Source: Psychrosphaera aestuarii
GTDB lineage: Bacteria > Pseudomonadota > Gammaproteobacteria > Enterobacterales > Alteromonadaceae
Direction of reading: 5' to 3'
NCBI RefSeq assembly: GCF_017948405.1
Contig: NZ_CP072844.1
Location: 620,001-684,000, forward strand
Length of the DNA: 64,000 bases
Below the pieces are notes generated by a model. The model had not been told where the DNA came from. It saw only the letters and a program-made list of their open reading frames with translations, and searched no databases. Of this stretch, positions 8,130 through 15,735 are shown piece by piece (positions within the stretch are counted from its first letter, which is position 1; the number at the start of each line of letters is the position of its first letter). Made by a program: the position numbers and the translations under genes.

Positions 8130-9567
8130 AACTTTCTATTTCTATTAATATGTTGATTAATTTGATTAAGTTTTTCCAAACTAACGCACCAGGCAAATTA
8201 AAATCTAGTTTTGATTGCCCTTGAAGATATATCGATAGCTCCCGTGCATTTAAAAAGGAATATTTATGGCCTTTGTTAAAGTGCTCAACGACATACGACT
8301 GGGTTATAGGGACAAAATAAACCAACAGTTTAGCGTTACTAAAAATTACCGAATGAACCAAACTGTCTTCGCTACCATACAACCACTTTGCGCAATTTTC
8401 ATATTGCTCTGATAGTCCTGCTATCGTGTCTAAGCGACGATTATTTAATTGCACAAGCAAACTTTGTCGTATGTGCTGGTTCTTGAATAAATGTCCAAAG
8501 AGCAGCTTTCTAAGCGCTATGATCGCGCAACGAGTCAATATACTTTGTTCCGTGTAATGCTGTTGCTCTGAATACAAAACGCTATCAAGTATCAGTTTTG
8601 ACGCACAATCTGGACCGACAAATTCAGAGCAAGATGGTGAGGAATCTGACTTACTGAGTTGCCAATTGATGAATGTTTTTGTGATAAAAGCGATCAATTG
8701 GGATTCAGATGGATCTTGTTCGTACAGTCGTCTAATAGAGTCGGTGAAATCACTTCGGATATTCGTGTTTAACGGCAACTCATCGGGTGTTAAACCAATA
8801 AGTGTCACTGCATAATATTCAATATACTTTCTGTATAACGACGAGAAGTATTCTGACAGTTCATTTGCTTCGATATCTGTACCATTAAAAGAATTGTAAT
8901 AACAAACCCATTTAATAAAAATCGCCGCAGCGTCATGTGCCTCTTTATATGACTTGTCGGCACTAAAAGTGGTTTTATCAAGGTTGGAGTAAAAGCTGCA
9001 AGCATCATTGTTTTGCCATTTCCCATCAATACTAAGGGCATCATTATTGATGTTGCCATGAGATATTCTGTGAATAAAACAAAACGCAAATTGTTGAGCG
9101 CAATTGGCCAAAGACCGATTAATAAAAAGAACAAAGCGCTCGTGAGACTTGAAGTACTCAGTTAACTCGGTAAAAGCTTGTTTTATTTTAAAGGCTTCTA
9201 AGCGGCGATGTGCGGCTGACATTGATGATTGATCACTGTGCTTTAAAAATCGCTGAACACTTAAAGAAGTCGACTTTATTTTTAACGCTTGATGTCTTGC
9301 GTAACCATTATTTTCAGTGTTATCTGAGACACTGTATGGCTCGTTCAAGTGATTGATAGAGTCTATATGAACACAGCCAATAGGTAAGATATAGTTTAAA
9401 ATTGAAGAGTAGACAGAATCAACAGTAGCATCGAGTAGTGAGCTTTTAACTTTAACGTTCGGCAAGTCACCTATACCATTCAGCTGATAGTTCAACACCT
9501 TGTGGCACGGCAGTGAAGCCGGATTCAAAGTTGCCAATGGGCTTTGTTCAAATAAGTGTTGTTCCAT
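8116..9567 (-). CDS. Unknown 483-residue protein of the microcin operon
   Basis: I do not recognise this protein. It has no signal peptide and no clear membrane segment, so it is probably cytoplasmic. It is mostly polar with helical stretches, rich in Ser, Asn, Leu and Tyr, with scattered Cys (about ten) that form no obvious metal motif. A stretch near residues 345-400 (RCAIIALRKLLFGHLFKNQH, then NNRRLDTIAGL) looks like a helical core. It lies between the LuxR-type regulator and the CPBP gene on the same strand, and its 3' end overlaps structured element B. Position suggests a role in peptide maturation, immunity or control. The ATG at 9567 has GGTAAGGAC just upstream. Confidence 0.7.
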   Translation of the reverse strand: MEQHLFEQSPLATLNPASLPCHKVLNYQLNGIGDLPNVKVKSSLLDATVDSVYSSILNYILPIGCVHIDSINHLNEPYSVSDNTENNGYARHQALKIKSTSLSVQRFLKHSDQSSMSAAHRRLEAFKIKQAFTELTEYFKSHERFVLFINRSLANCAQQFAFCFIHRISHGNINNDALSIDGKWQNNDACSFYSNLDKTTFSADKSYKEAHDAAAIFIKWVCYYNSFNGTDIEANELSEYFSSLYRKYIEYYAVTLIGLTPDELPLNTNIRSDFTDSIRRLYEQDPSESQLIAFITKTFINWQLSKSDSSPSCSEFVGPDCASKLILDSVLYSEQQHYTEQSILTRCAIIALRKLLFGHLFKNQHIRQSLLVQLNNRRLDTIAGLSEQYENCAKWLYGSEDSLVHSVIFSNAKLLVYFVPITQSYVVEHFNKGHKYSFLNARELSIYLQGQSKLDFNLPGALVWKNLIKLINILIEIESCQLA

Positions 9568-9607
9568 GTCCTTACCTACTCATAAATAGATTAAAAAATT
9601 TTAGTTA

Positions 9608-9635
9608 CCTGGAGCACTGTACTAGCTGCTCCTGG
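9608..9635. promoter_or_regulatory. Stem-loop in the leader of the 483-residue gene
   Basis: GGAGCA (9611-9616) pairs with TGCTCC (9627-9632), extended by CC/GG across one mismatch. Minus-strand transcription would place it about 40 bases before the ATG at 9567, with a T run after it, so it may be an attenuator or a weak terminator after luxR. Confidence 0.35.
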
Positions 9636-9644
9636 ATTGGATAG

Positions 9645-9672
9645 ATGTACAATTTTCATAAGTTGTGTACAT
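9645..9672. promoter_or_regulatory. Inverted repeat ATGTACA-N14-TGTACAT (candidate operator)
   Basis: A perfect 7-bp inverted repeat (9645-9651 and 9666-9672) with a 14-base spacer, in the gap between the LuxR-type gene and the 483-residue gene. Each arm contains the palindrome TGTACA. Position and symmetry suit a regulator binding site, perhaps for the LuxR-type protein encoded next to it; this link is inference. Confidence 0.4.
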
Positions 9673-9708
9673 CGGATATATTTAAGAATAGAAGATAATC
9701 TTTAATAA

Positions 9709-9963
9709 TCACCTGAACTTAGGTCCAGATTCTGCAATTCTTATTTGCTTAATTTCATTAGCCTCAAGTCCGTTTAATTGTTTGATTAAATCAACTTTAT
9801 TTTTGACTTTTAATTTTTGATAAATGTTACCGCAATGAAATTTGACGGTTCGAATACAGATATATAAGCGATCAGCGATTTCTTTTTGGCTTTTGCCTTG
9901 AATGATATGTGAATACACTTCTCTTTCTCTCTTTGAGAGTTCATCTGGGTTAATCGTTAACAT
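9709..9963 (-). CDS. Stand-alone LuxR-type (GerE) helix-turn-helix protein
   Basis: An 84-residue protein made almost only of a GerE/LuxR DNA-binding domain: LSKREREVYSHIIQGKSQKE, then IADRLYICIRTVKFHCGNIY, then QKLKVKNKVDLIKQL. It lacks any receiver or ligand domain. Such short proteins can bind DNA as dimers or be held in check by a partner. The ATG at 9963 has an AAGGAA ribosome site. It begins 38 bp after the exporter gene on the same strand, so it is probably cotranscribed and is the likely regulator of the microcin genes. Confidence 0.85.
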   Translation of the reverse strand: MLTINPDELSKREREVYSHIIQGKSQKEIADRLYICIRTVKFHCGNIYQKLKVKNKVDLIKQLNGLEANEIKQIRIAESGPKFR

Positions 9964-10001
9964 TTTAATATTCCTTATTTATGTTTGGGTGTTGGATTTT
10001 G

Positions 10002-12146
10002 TTAATAGTAGTCTCGCGAAACATCTTGAAGCGACGTTTGAGTCAATTCAAATACGCGATTGGCGTGTTTTATTGTTTCAAGTCGATGAGCAATAAAAAT
10101 GGTTGTGATACCAAGACAAATAAGCCGTTGGTTAATCAATTTCTCTGTCTTAATATCTAAATTGGACGTCGCTTCATCTAAAAATAGTATTGAAGGGTCA
10201 TGATAAAGCGCCCGTGCTAGTAAAATTCGTTGTGTCTGGCCACCAGAAAGCGCGCTACCCATTTCACCAATATATGAATCATACTGCATTGGCATTTCAG
10301 CGATGTCTTGATCTATGCACGCGACGTGCGCACACTCTTTAACCTTTTGAATATTGATAGGAGAATCAAAGTTGGCAATGTTTTCAGCAATACTGCCCGT
10401 TAAAAGCTGATCATTTTGCATGACGGCAGCGGTATTCTGTCTAAAGGACTTTATGTCGATATCTGAGCTAGTACGACCGTAAAAGAGAATTTCACCTGCG
10501 GTAGGCTTAAGTAGCCCAATTAGCACTTTTAGTAACGTCGATTTACCCAAACCTGATTTGCCAACAATTGCGATAGACTCGCCCTCTAAGATAGACATTG
10601 AAAGGTTTTTAAATAGCGGTTGAGACTCTTGAGGGTAAGTAAAAGTTAGGTTTTTAATATTGATATGGCTGATATTATCTTCAGACTTACTGACTCCGCT
10701 AGGACCATATAAAGCCGTTTTAGTTTGTTTATCTAACGAGACCTCAGTACCTGAGTTATTTACTATTTCAACGTTTGACAATGCAATGTCTGAAATTCTA
10801 GTAAAATGAAGACTAAGCATTTTAAAGTCAATAAAGGTGTCTATTAATGCAGAAAATCGACTGGTCACTTGGGTTTTATATGAAATAAACGCCATTAACA
10901 TGCCCAGTGTAAAAATGGACTGTTCATTACTTTCTAATACATACGTTGCGCCTAAATAAATCACTAATATGTTTTCTAGTCCAAATAGAAAACCATTAAT
11001 GAGTCCGAAATGAAGTTGCAACCTTTCTATTTTAATTCGCTGATTGAGTGAACTCACAAATTTGTTAAGCCATAAGCTGACTCGCTTCGGCTCTAACGCC
11101 ATTAGTTTTATGCTTTGAATGGCTCGTATTGATTCCATGAAAAAGGCTTGCTCATCGGCATTGGTCTTAATGACTTGCTCGGAAACGCGCTTAAAAGGTC
11201 GGTACCACATTAGCCTAAGAATAAGGTAAACAACAATCGTCGCCAATGTCACTAAAGCCAACGTTGGCTGGTATATAAAAAGTATGATTAAAGTAAGACT
11301 GGCCATAAGCCCATCGATACAAGCTTCTATAAATTTGTGAGCCAACATTCGCTTAATTTGCTCAATGGACTGAAAACGAGAGACGATGTCGGCAACATGC
11401 CTAGCTTCAAAGTACGCAAGGGGTAATCTTATTAAGTGATTAAATAGAAGTTCGGTAATTTGTCGACCAACCTCGGTACCTAAATGAATGATTAAGTAAC
11501 CTCTTAGTAACGAAAATGCGTGTTTAAAAAGAACAATAAACGCAAATGCAATCGCTAATACGGTTAGTAGATTTGTATCGTAGCTTACCAGTACATCATC
11601 AATAATGGTTTGCATGTAATAAGGCATTAACAGAAGAAGTATTTGAAGCATTAGAGATAAAACAAAAAGCTGAGAAAGGCTAGTAAATAGGCCCTTAAAA
11701 GACACATTGAGTTCAGTCAGCTTTAGTGATGGCAATGGTTTTATCGAATGAAAGTCTTTATTTGGCGACAACTCTAGCGCTACGCCGGTAAAGAATTTCG
11801 CAAATTCAGTTAGCGACAGTTTATAAATCCCTTTGGCAGGATCATAGATAGTGACCTGAGTTTTAGTTACCTTTTTTAGTACCACAAAGTGGTTAAGCTC
11901 CCAATGTAAAATGCAGGGAAGTGATAATTGAGATATCTCATCAAGCTCTAGTTTTAGCGGTCGAGAACTCATACCCAAGGTTGCAGCAATATCAATTAGT
12001 TGATTTAAACTAAGGCCCTTTAAACTTTGTGGAAATTGCTCTCTAAGACTATGAATTGATAGAGTTTGACCATAGTGAGAAGCAATCATAGCAATTGAGA
12101 TAAGACCACATTCTGCACTTTCGGACTGTAAAATAGACTTCATCAT
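10002..12146 (-). CDS. Bacteriocin exporter: C39 peptidase-ABC transporter
   Basis: A 714-residue protein of the CvaB/SunT type. The N-terminal C39 peptidase has Cys13 (SESAECGLISIAMI), His86 (LNHFVVL) and Asp102 (YDPAKG), a complete triad for cutting after Gly-Gly leaders. A six-helix membrane domain covers about residues 155-430. The C-terminal ATPase has Walker A GKSGLGKST (about 530), signature LSGGQ (about 633), Walker B ILFLDEAT and the H-loop IFIAHRLE. The start is the ATG at 12146 (or 12143), one base after the stop of the adaptor gene; the longer ORF from 12176 overlaps that gene. It trims and exports the precursor at 7228-7398 (inference from family and position). Confidence 0.95.
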   Translation of the reverse strand: MMKSILQSESAECGLISIAMIASHYGQTLSIHSLREQFPQSLKGLSLNQLIDIAATLGMSSRPLKLELDEISQLSLPCILHWELNHFVVLKKVTKTQVTIYDPAKGIYKLSLTEFAKFFTGVALELSPNKDFHSIKPLPSLKLTELNVSFKGLFTSLSQLFVLSLMLQILLLLMPYYMQTIIDDVLVSYDTNLLTVLAIAFAFIVLFKHAFSLLRGYLIIHLGTEVGRQITELLFNHLIRLPLAYFEARHVADIVSRFQSIEQIKRMLAHKFIEACIDGLMASLTLIILFIYQPTLALVTLATIVVYLILRLMWYRPFKRVSEQVIKTNADEQAFFMESIRAIQSIKLMALEPKRVSLWLNKFVSSLNQRIKIERLQLHFGLINGFLFGLENILVIYLGATYVLESNEQSIFTLGMLMAFISYKTQVTSRFSALIDTFIDFKMLSLHFTRISDIALSNVEIVNNSGTEVSLDKQTKTALYGPSGVSKSEDNISHINIKNLTFTYPQESQPLFKNLSMSILEGESIAIVGKSGLGKSTLLKVLIGLLKPTAGEILFYGRTSSDIDIKSFRQNTAAVMQNDQLLTGSIAENIANFDSPINIQKVKECAHVACIDQDIAEMPMQYDSYIGEMGSALSGGQTQRILLARALYHDPSILFLDEATSNLDIKTEKLINQRLICLGITTIFIAHRLETIKHANRVFELTQTSLQDVSRDYY

Positions 12147-12147
12147 G

Positions 12148-13383
12148 TTAACCGATCGCCCCCAGAATTGGGGCAAATAACCACTCGGCTATTGTTCTTT
12201 GCGATACGACGATATCAGCTGAAAAAATCATGCCTGCTTGTAGGTCAATCGGCTTACCATTAATGGTTATAAATTGATTATCTAATTGGGCAAGAGATTT
12301 ATAAACAGGCTCAGAAAAGCTCAAAACATTGTGGCTGCGTTGACCGTGCATGATGTTTTTTGAAATTGAGCTAATGGATCCTTTAACAGGACCGTATTTT
12401 TGATACGGAAACGCATCGAGTTTTATGATTACCGGTTTTCCGTCTTCAATGAACCCTATCGCTCTAGTGGGAATAAATAATTTTGCTACCAATGGCTGGT
12501 GCTCTGGAATAATGCTGACGAGGTATTCATTGCTATTTATAGGCATGCCTACTTCAAGGCTAAGACTAGAGACTAAACCATCTGCTGGTGCCGTCACGAT
12601 CGTAGTATGGTTTGATCGCAAACTAGTAATGTCATGATCAAGGCTTATGAGTTTAATATCTAATTCTTTTAAGTAATTTTCTAAGTTAGTTGTTTGAATG
12701 CGATGGGAGTCTTTTAAGTTGGATAAGTTACTTAATAGGTTCAGAGATTTTATCTTGTTATCAGCAACTTTTCTTTTGACAGCAAGCCACTTTTCTTCGG
12801 CTCTATTTTGTAATGATTTTGATGTAAGTGAATGTTTGCCTAAGGCGAGTTGCTGTGATCGTTCTTGTGCTGCCAGAGCCAGTTCTTGATCTAGAATTTG
12901 TGACTCTTCTGTTAATAAGGCTTGTTGGCTATTAATGACATTGAGTCTGTAGCTCAAAGCTTCTTTATTTTCAACGATTTCAATGTGTTTAGCATTTTTC
13001 AAGTCGACTAATATGTCCCTACGTCGATTTAACTGCGCAAGTCGAATCTGGTTATTGCTAATACCAGATGTTAAAAAGGTTTCTGAGTTTATTTTGAATA
13101 AAGGGGTACCTTTATGGACATATTCACCTTCTTGAACGAAAACTGAATGTAGAATTCCGCTTTTTGGAGACCGAGCTTCTATGACACCAGATGCTGGCTC
13201 GAGTAACCCCATGACAGTCTCTTTTTGACTGTATTGACCAATAAACAAAAATACAATTGCACAGCCAAACAAGAGAGCAAATAATAAGAATATAGTGTTG
13301 TTTTTTACACTACGTGATATTACTACCTCCCCCCAAATTTGTTTATGTTTGTGTGCAACTGCCTGCTGCCGAAACAAAGTCAT
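12148..13383 (-). CDS. HlyD/CvaA-type membrane fusion protein of the exporter
   Basis: A 411-residue periplasmic adaptor. It has a short cytoplasmic start, one membrane helix (about residues 29-50, IFLLFALLFGCAIVFLFIG), a lipoyl-like half (SGVIEARSPKSGILHSVFVQ, EGEYVHKGTPLF), a coiled-coil hairpin at about 110-220, and the second lipoyl half (TIVTAPADGLVSSLSLEVG). It links the ABC exporter to an outer-membrane channel; no TolC gene is in the window. The ATG at 13383 has an AAGGA site. It is the first gene of the operon and overlaps the next gene in the TAAC-ATG manner. Confidence 0.93.
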   Translation of the reverse strand: MTLFRQQAVAHKHKQIWGEVVISRSVKNNTIFLLFALLFGCAIVFLFIGQYSQKETVMGLLEPASGVIEARSPKSGILHSVFVQEGEYVHKGTPLFKINSETFLTSGISNNQIRLAQLNRRRDILVDLKNAKHIEIVENKEALSYRLNVINSQQALLTEESQILDQELALAAQERSQQLALGKHSLTSKSLQNRAEEKWLAVKRKVADNKIKSLNLLSNLSNLKDSHRIQTTNLENYLKELDIKLISLDHDITSLRSNHTTIVTAPADGLVSSLSLEVGMPINSNEYLVSIIPEHQPLVAKLFIPTRAIGFIEDGKPVIIKLDAFPYQKYGPVKGSISSISKNIMHGQRSHNVLSFSEPVYKSLAQLDNQFITINGKPIDLQAGMIFSADIVVSQRTIAEWLFAPILGAIG

Positions 13384-13578
13384 GACTCATCCTTAATAAC
13401 GGCCCTTTGTTACTGCAATGAGCAGCGTTGAAAAGGTCATTAATTCCGTTTAATTAAATAAGATATTACTAAGGTAGTGGCAGAAGTAAACTAAAACAGG
13501 TACAGAAAAAATTGAAAAAATATTTCGTTGATTAGAGGGTGACTACGATTGTAAGTACAGGTATTCCCGTAAAACAAG

Positions 13579-14121
13579 CTATCCGAGTAGAAAATTTTGC
13601 TCTCCACTGCGTAAAAACAACTGTCCTTTTTGTTCATAAACTGGACTGTCCTGATCCGATACCCACTGATAAAAAACGTTTCTATGAACTCTTGCTCTTA
13701 AGCCTCTATTTAGCTCAACATAGAGTTTAGGTTCGGCGTTTTCACCATCGCCTGTTTCATTAATCAATGGGTGTAGTTCACCAAGTACAACTTGCTGTCC
13801 AATGTTGGTAGTCACCAATATGGCATCGCCTTCATTTGTGTTTTTTACTTCCCATTCAGTAACAACAAAAGGCGCATCTTCCACTTGTATTCGAATTTTT
13901 TCAGCGGGCGTTTTTAAAAAGTACTCGTTGTTTTCCTTTAACAATACAGATGCAAACAACTTCACCAATTTAATGCGACCGATGGGCGATCCCATATAAA
14001 ACCAACGTCCATCTTTTTTAATTTCCATGTCGATATCACCGCAAAATGGTGGGTTCCACTTTTCAAAGGGAGGGGATTGACTAAGATCATCAAGTTGTTG
14101 AGTGAGTTTTTGTAAGTCCAT
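13579..14121 (-). CDS. DUF1285 domain protein
   Basis: A 180-residue cytoplasmic protein. It matches my recollection of the DUF1285 family: PPFEKWNPPFCGDIDMEIKK, GRWFYMGSPIGRIKLVKLFA, LLKENNEYFLKTPAEKIRIQ, EDAPFVVTEWEV and a C-terminal ELNRGLRARVHRNVFYQW. The biochemical role is unknown. It is transcribed toward the microcin operon from about 195 bp upstream, and is divergent from the DUF3630 gene. Confidence 0.82.
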   Translation of the reverse strand: MDLQKLTQQLDDLSQSPPFEKWNPPFCGDIDMEIKKDGRWFYMGSPIGRIKLVKLFASVLLKENNEYFLKTPAEKIRIQVEDAPFVVTEWEVKNTNEGDAILVTTNIGQQVVLGELHPLINETGDGENAEPKLYVELNRGLRARVHRNVFYQWVSDQDSPVYEQKGQLFLRSGEQNFLLG

Positions 14122-14181
14122 GCTGGTGGCTTAATGTTAAAATGATAAACTGAATTTAGTATACGTAGCTAAACCGTTTTA

Positions 14182-14220
14182 TTCACTATTTTCACTACTT
14201 TCACTACTTTCACTACTTTC
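14182..14220. repeat. Tandem repeat, 9-bp unit
   Basis: About four copies of a TTTCACTAC-like 9-mer (the first copy degenerate), in the gap between the divergent DUF1285 and DUF3630 genes. It ends about 20 bp before the GTG start of the latter. Confidence 0.85.
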
Positions 14221-14241
14221 GATAAAGAGGAAACCTAGCAG

Positions 14242-14490
14242 GTGACTAAATTTACCTACTCATTAACAACGAACGATGAGACTAACATTACCCAACTTAG
14301 CATTTCACCAGAGCCTGACTGGGATGATTTTAAAGAATTTGCCGCTCAGTTCGTTGCCGATGTTGGCGCTGATGTGCGTGCTGAAGACTATGGAATGGAT
14401 AGACATCAAGTGGATTACGAACTTAATGGTGAGCGCTTTTTACTTCACTATGAGCATTACTCGCAGTCGGTTTGGATTGAACGGCAGTAA
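14242..14490 (+). CDS. DUF3630 family protein
   Basis: An 82-residue protein with GTG start (14242) preceded by AAAGAGG; no ATG is available upstream. It is acidic and soluble, with PDWDDFKEFAAQFVADVGAD, the charged ELNGERFLLHYEHY and a WIER ending. I recall this as the DUF3630 family of Alteromonadales and relatives, with no known function. The gene stands alone between the tandem repeat and the speE terminator. Confidence 0.72.
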   Translation: MTKFTYSLTTNDETNITQLSISPEPDWDDFKEFAAQFVADVGADVRAEDYGMDRHQVDYELNGERFLLHYEHYSQSVWIERQ

Positions 14491-14569
14491 CCAAGTGGCG
14501 ATCAAAAATTCAGTAGAATGTAATTAGAAAACGAATAAAGAATAAGAAAGGTCAGAATTAAATAGGCAC

Positions 14570-14598
14570 AAAAAAAGCGGCTAGTTAAATAAGCCGCT
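14570..14598 (-). terminator. Terminator after speE
   Basis: On the minus strand AGCGGCT (14592-14598) pairs with AGCCGCT (14576-14582), followed by a run of seven T. It lies beyond the TTACCAG repeat array. Confidence 0.85.
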
Positions 14599-14610
14599 AA
14601 TTTATCATCC

Positions 14611-14659
14611 TTACCAGTTACCAGTTACCAGTTACCAGTTACCAGTTACCAGTTACCAG
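14611..14659. repeat. Tandem repeat, seven copies of TTACCAG
   Basis: Seven perfect copies of the 7-mer TTACCAG in the 3' untranslated region of speE, 10 bp after its stop and before its terminator. Confidence 0.97.
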
Positions 14660-14668
14660 GCATGGTAA

Positions 14669-15556
14669 TTACTTTTGAGAAGAGAATGCGCGTTTCACAA
14701 AGTTTGGTAGTGCTTGTGAGGCAACATGCATATCTTCGTTGTAATATTGTAATGCCGAGCTTTCAGCCAATGCTTTTGCATCATCTTGTCGGAAGCCGTC
14801 AAACTCACCAGACTTTTTAGCTAATGTGCCACTCCACCAGCCTGAAGGGTAAATCATCTGCGGAAAGTTCACGTGTTGTAGTGAACTAAAGCCGACATCT
14901 AACATAGCTTGGCGCATGTCTAATAGTAGCGGTAAGTGCAATAGTGGTGACTCACTTTGTTGAACAAAAATACCGTCTGAGCGCAACGCACGTAAACAGT
15001 TTTTGTAAAAGGCGTGATTAAACAAACCTTCGCCAGGGCCAACAGGATCGGTGCTATCTACAATGATTACGTCAATTGAATCGTCAGCAGCTTCGGCCAT
15101 GTATTTAATGCCGTCGTCAAACATGATGTGTGCACGAGGGTCATTATTAGACTCGCAGAGCTCAGGAAAGAACTCTTCGGCCATGTCAGTAACCACTTTA
15201 TCAATGTCGATTTGATGAACAGACTCTACCCCTTTATGGCGCAATACTTCACGTAAAGTACCGCAATCGCCGCCACCAATAATCACAACGTTTTTTGGAT
15301 TTGGATGCGAGAACATGGCCGGGTGACTCATCATTTCATGATAAAGAAAGTTTTCGCGGCTAGATACCATAGTACAGCCATCTAACATCATTAGATTGCC
15401 AAATTCTTCCGTTTCAAAAATTTCAACGAGCTGAAAGTCAGATTGTTTGCTGGCTAATTTACGTTTGGTTTTTAAGCCGATCGCGGCGCCATTATTAATT
15501 TCGTTGCACCATTCGTCGTTCATTAACGAAGGTGTAGATGTGTGTTGAGTAGTCAC
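14669..15556 (-). CDS. speE: Spermidine synthase
   Basis: A 295-residue aminopropyltransferase that makes spermidine from putrescine and decarboxylated S-adenosylmethionine. Seen: the SAM-fold loop VVIIGGGDCGTLREVLRH, the acidic residues of VHQIDIDKVV, the catalytic region IIVDSTDPVGPGEGLFNHAF, and FVQQSESPLLH. The first few residues are probably unstructured. It is divergent from speA, with which it completes a short polyamine path, although agmatine-to-putrescine enzymes are not in the window. Confidence 0.94.
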   Translation of the reverse strand: MTTQHTSTPSLMNDEWCNEINNGAAIGLKTKRKLASKQSDFQLVEIFETEEFGNLMMLDGCTMVSSRENFLYHEMMSHPAMFSHPNPKNVVIIGGGDCGTLREVLRHKGVESVHQIDIDKVVTDMAEEFFPELCESNNDPRAHIMFDDGIKYMAEAADDSIDVIIVDSTDPVGPGEGLFNHAFYKNCLRALRSDGIFVQQSESPLLHLPLLLDMRQAMLDVGFSSLQHVNFPQMIYPSGWWSGTLAKKSGEFDGFRQDDAKALAESSALQYYNEDMHVASQALPNFVKRAFSSQK

Positions 15557-15735
15557 TCAAGTCTCCAAAACAATTAAAAGCGTTTATTTATGAGAGTATT
15601 TTCGTTGATAATTGCCGTTAGCGCAATTTTTACTTTTTGTTTGTGGTCATTTATAGGCTAAAATGCGCCATCTATTTTACGTCGGTCTCTAGCTTTATTG
15701 ATTCGACCGTGAGCTCTGTTTTTCGAGGATAATTA

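Noticed and set aside
12147..12176. Longer start of the ABC exporter at 12176
   Set aside because: It overlaps the adaptor gene by about 30 bases and places ten extra residues before the C39 peptidase; the ATG at 12146 fits the family.
14611..14659. CRISPR-like array
   Set aside because: The units are 7 bp, directly joined, with no spacers and no cas genes. The arrays at 20231 and 55657 are rejected for the same reason.
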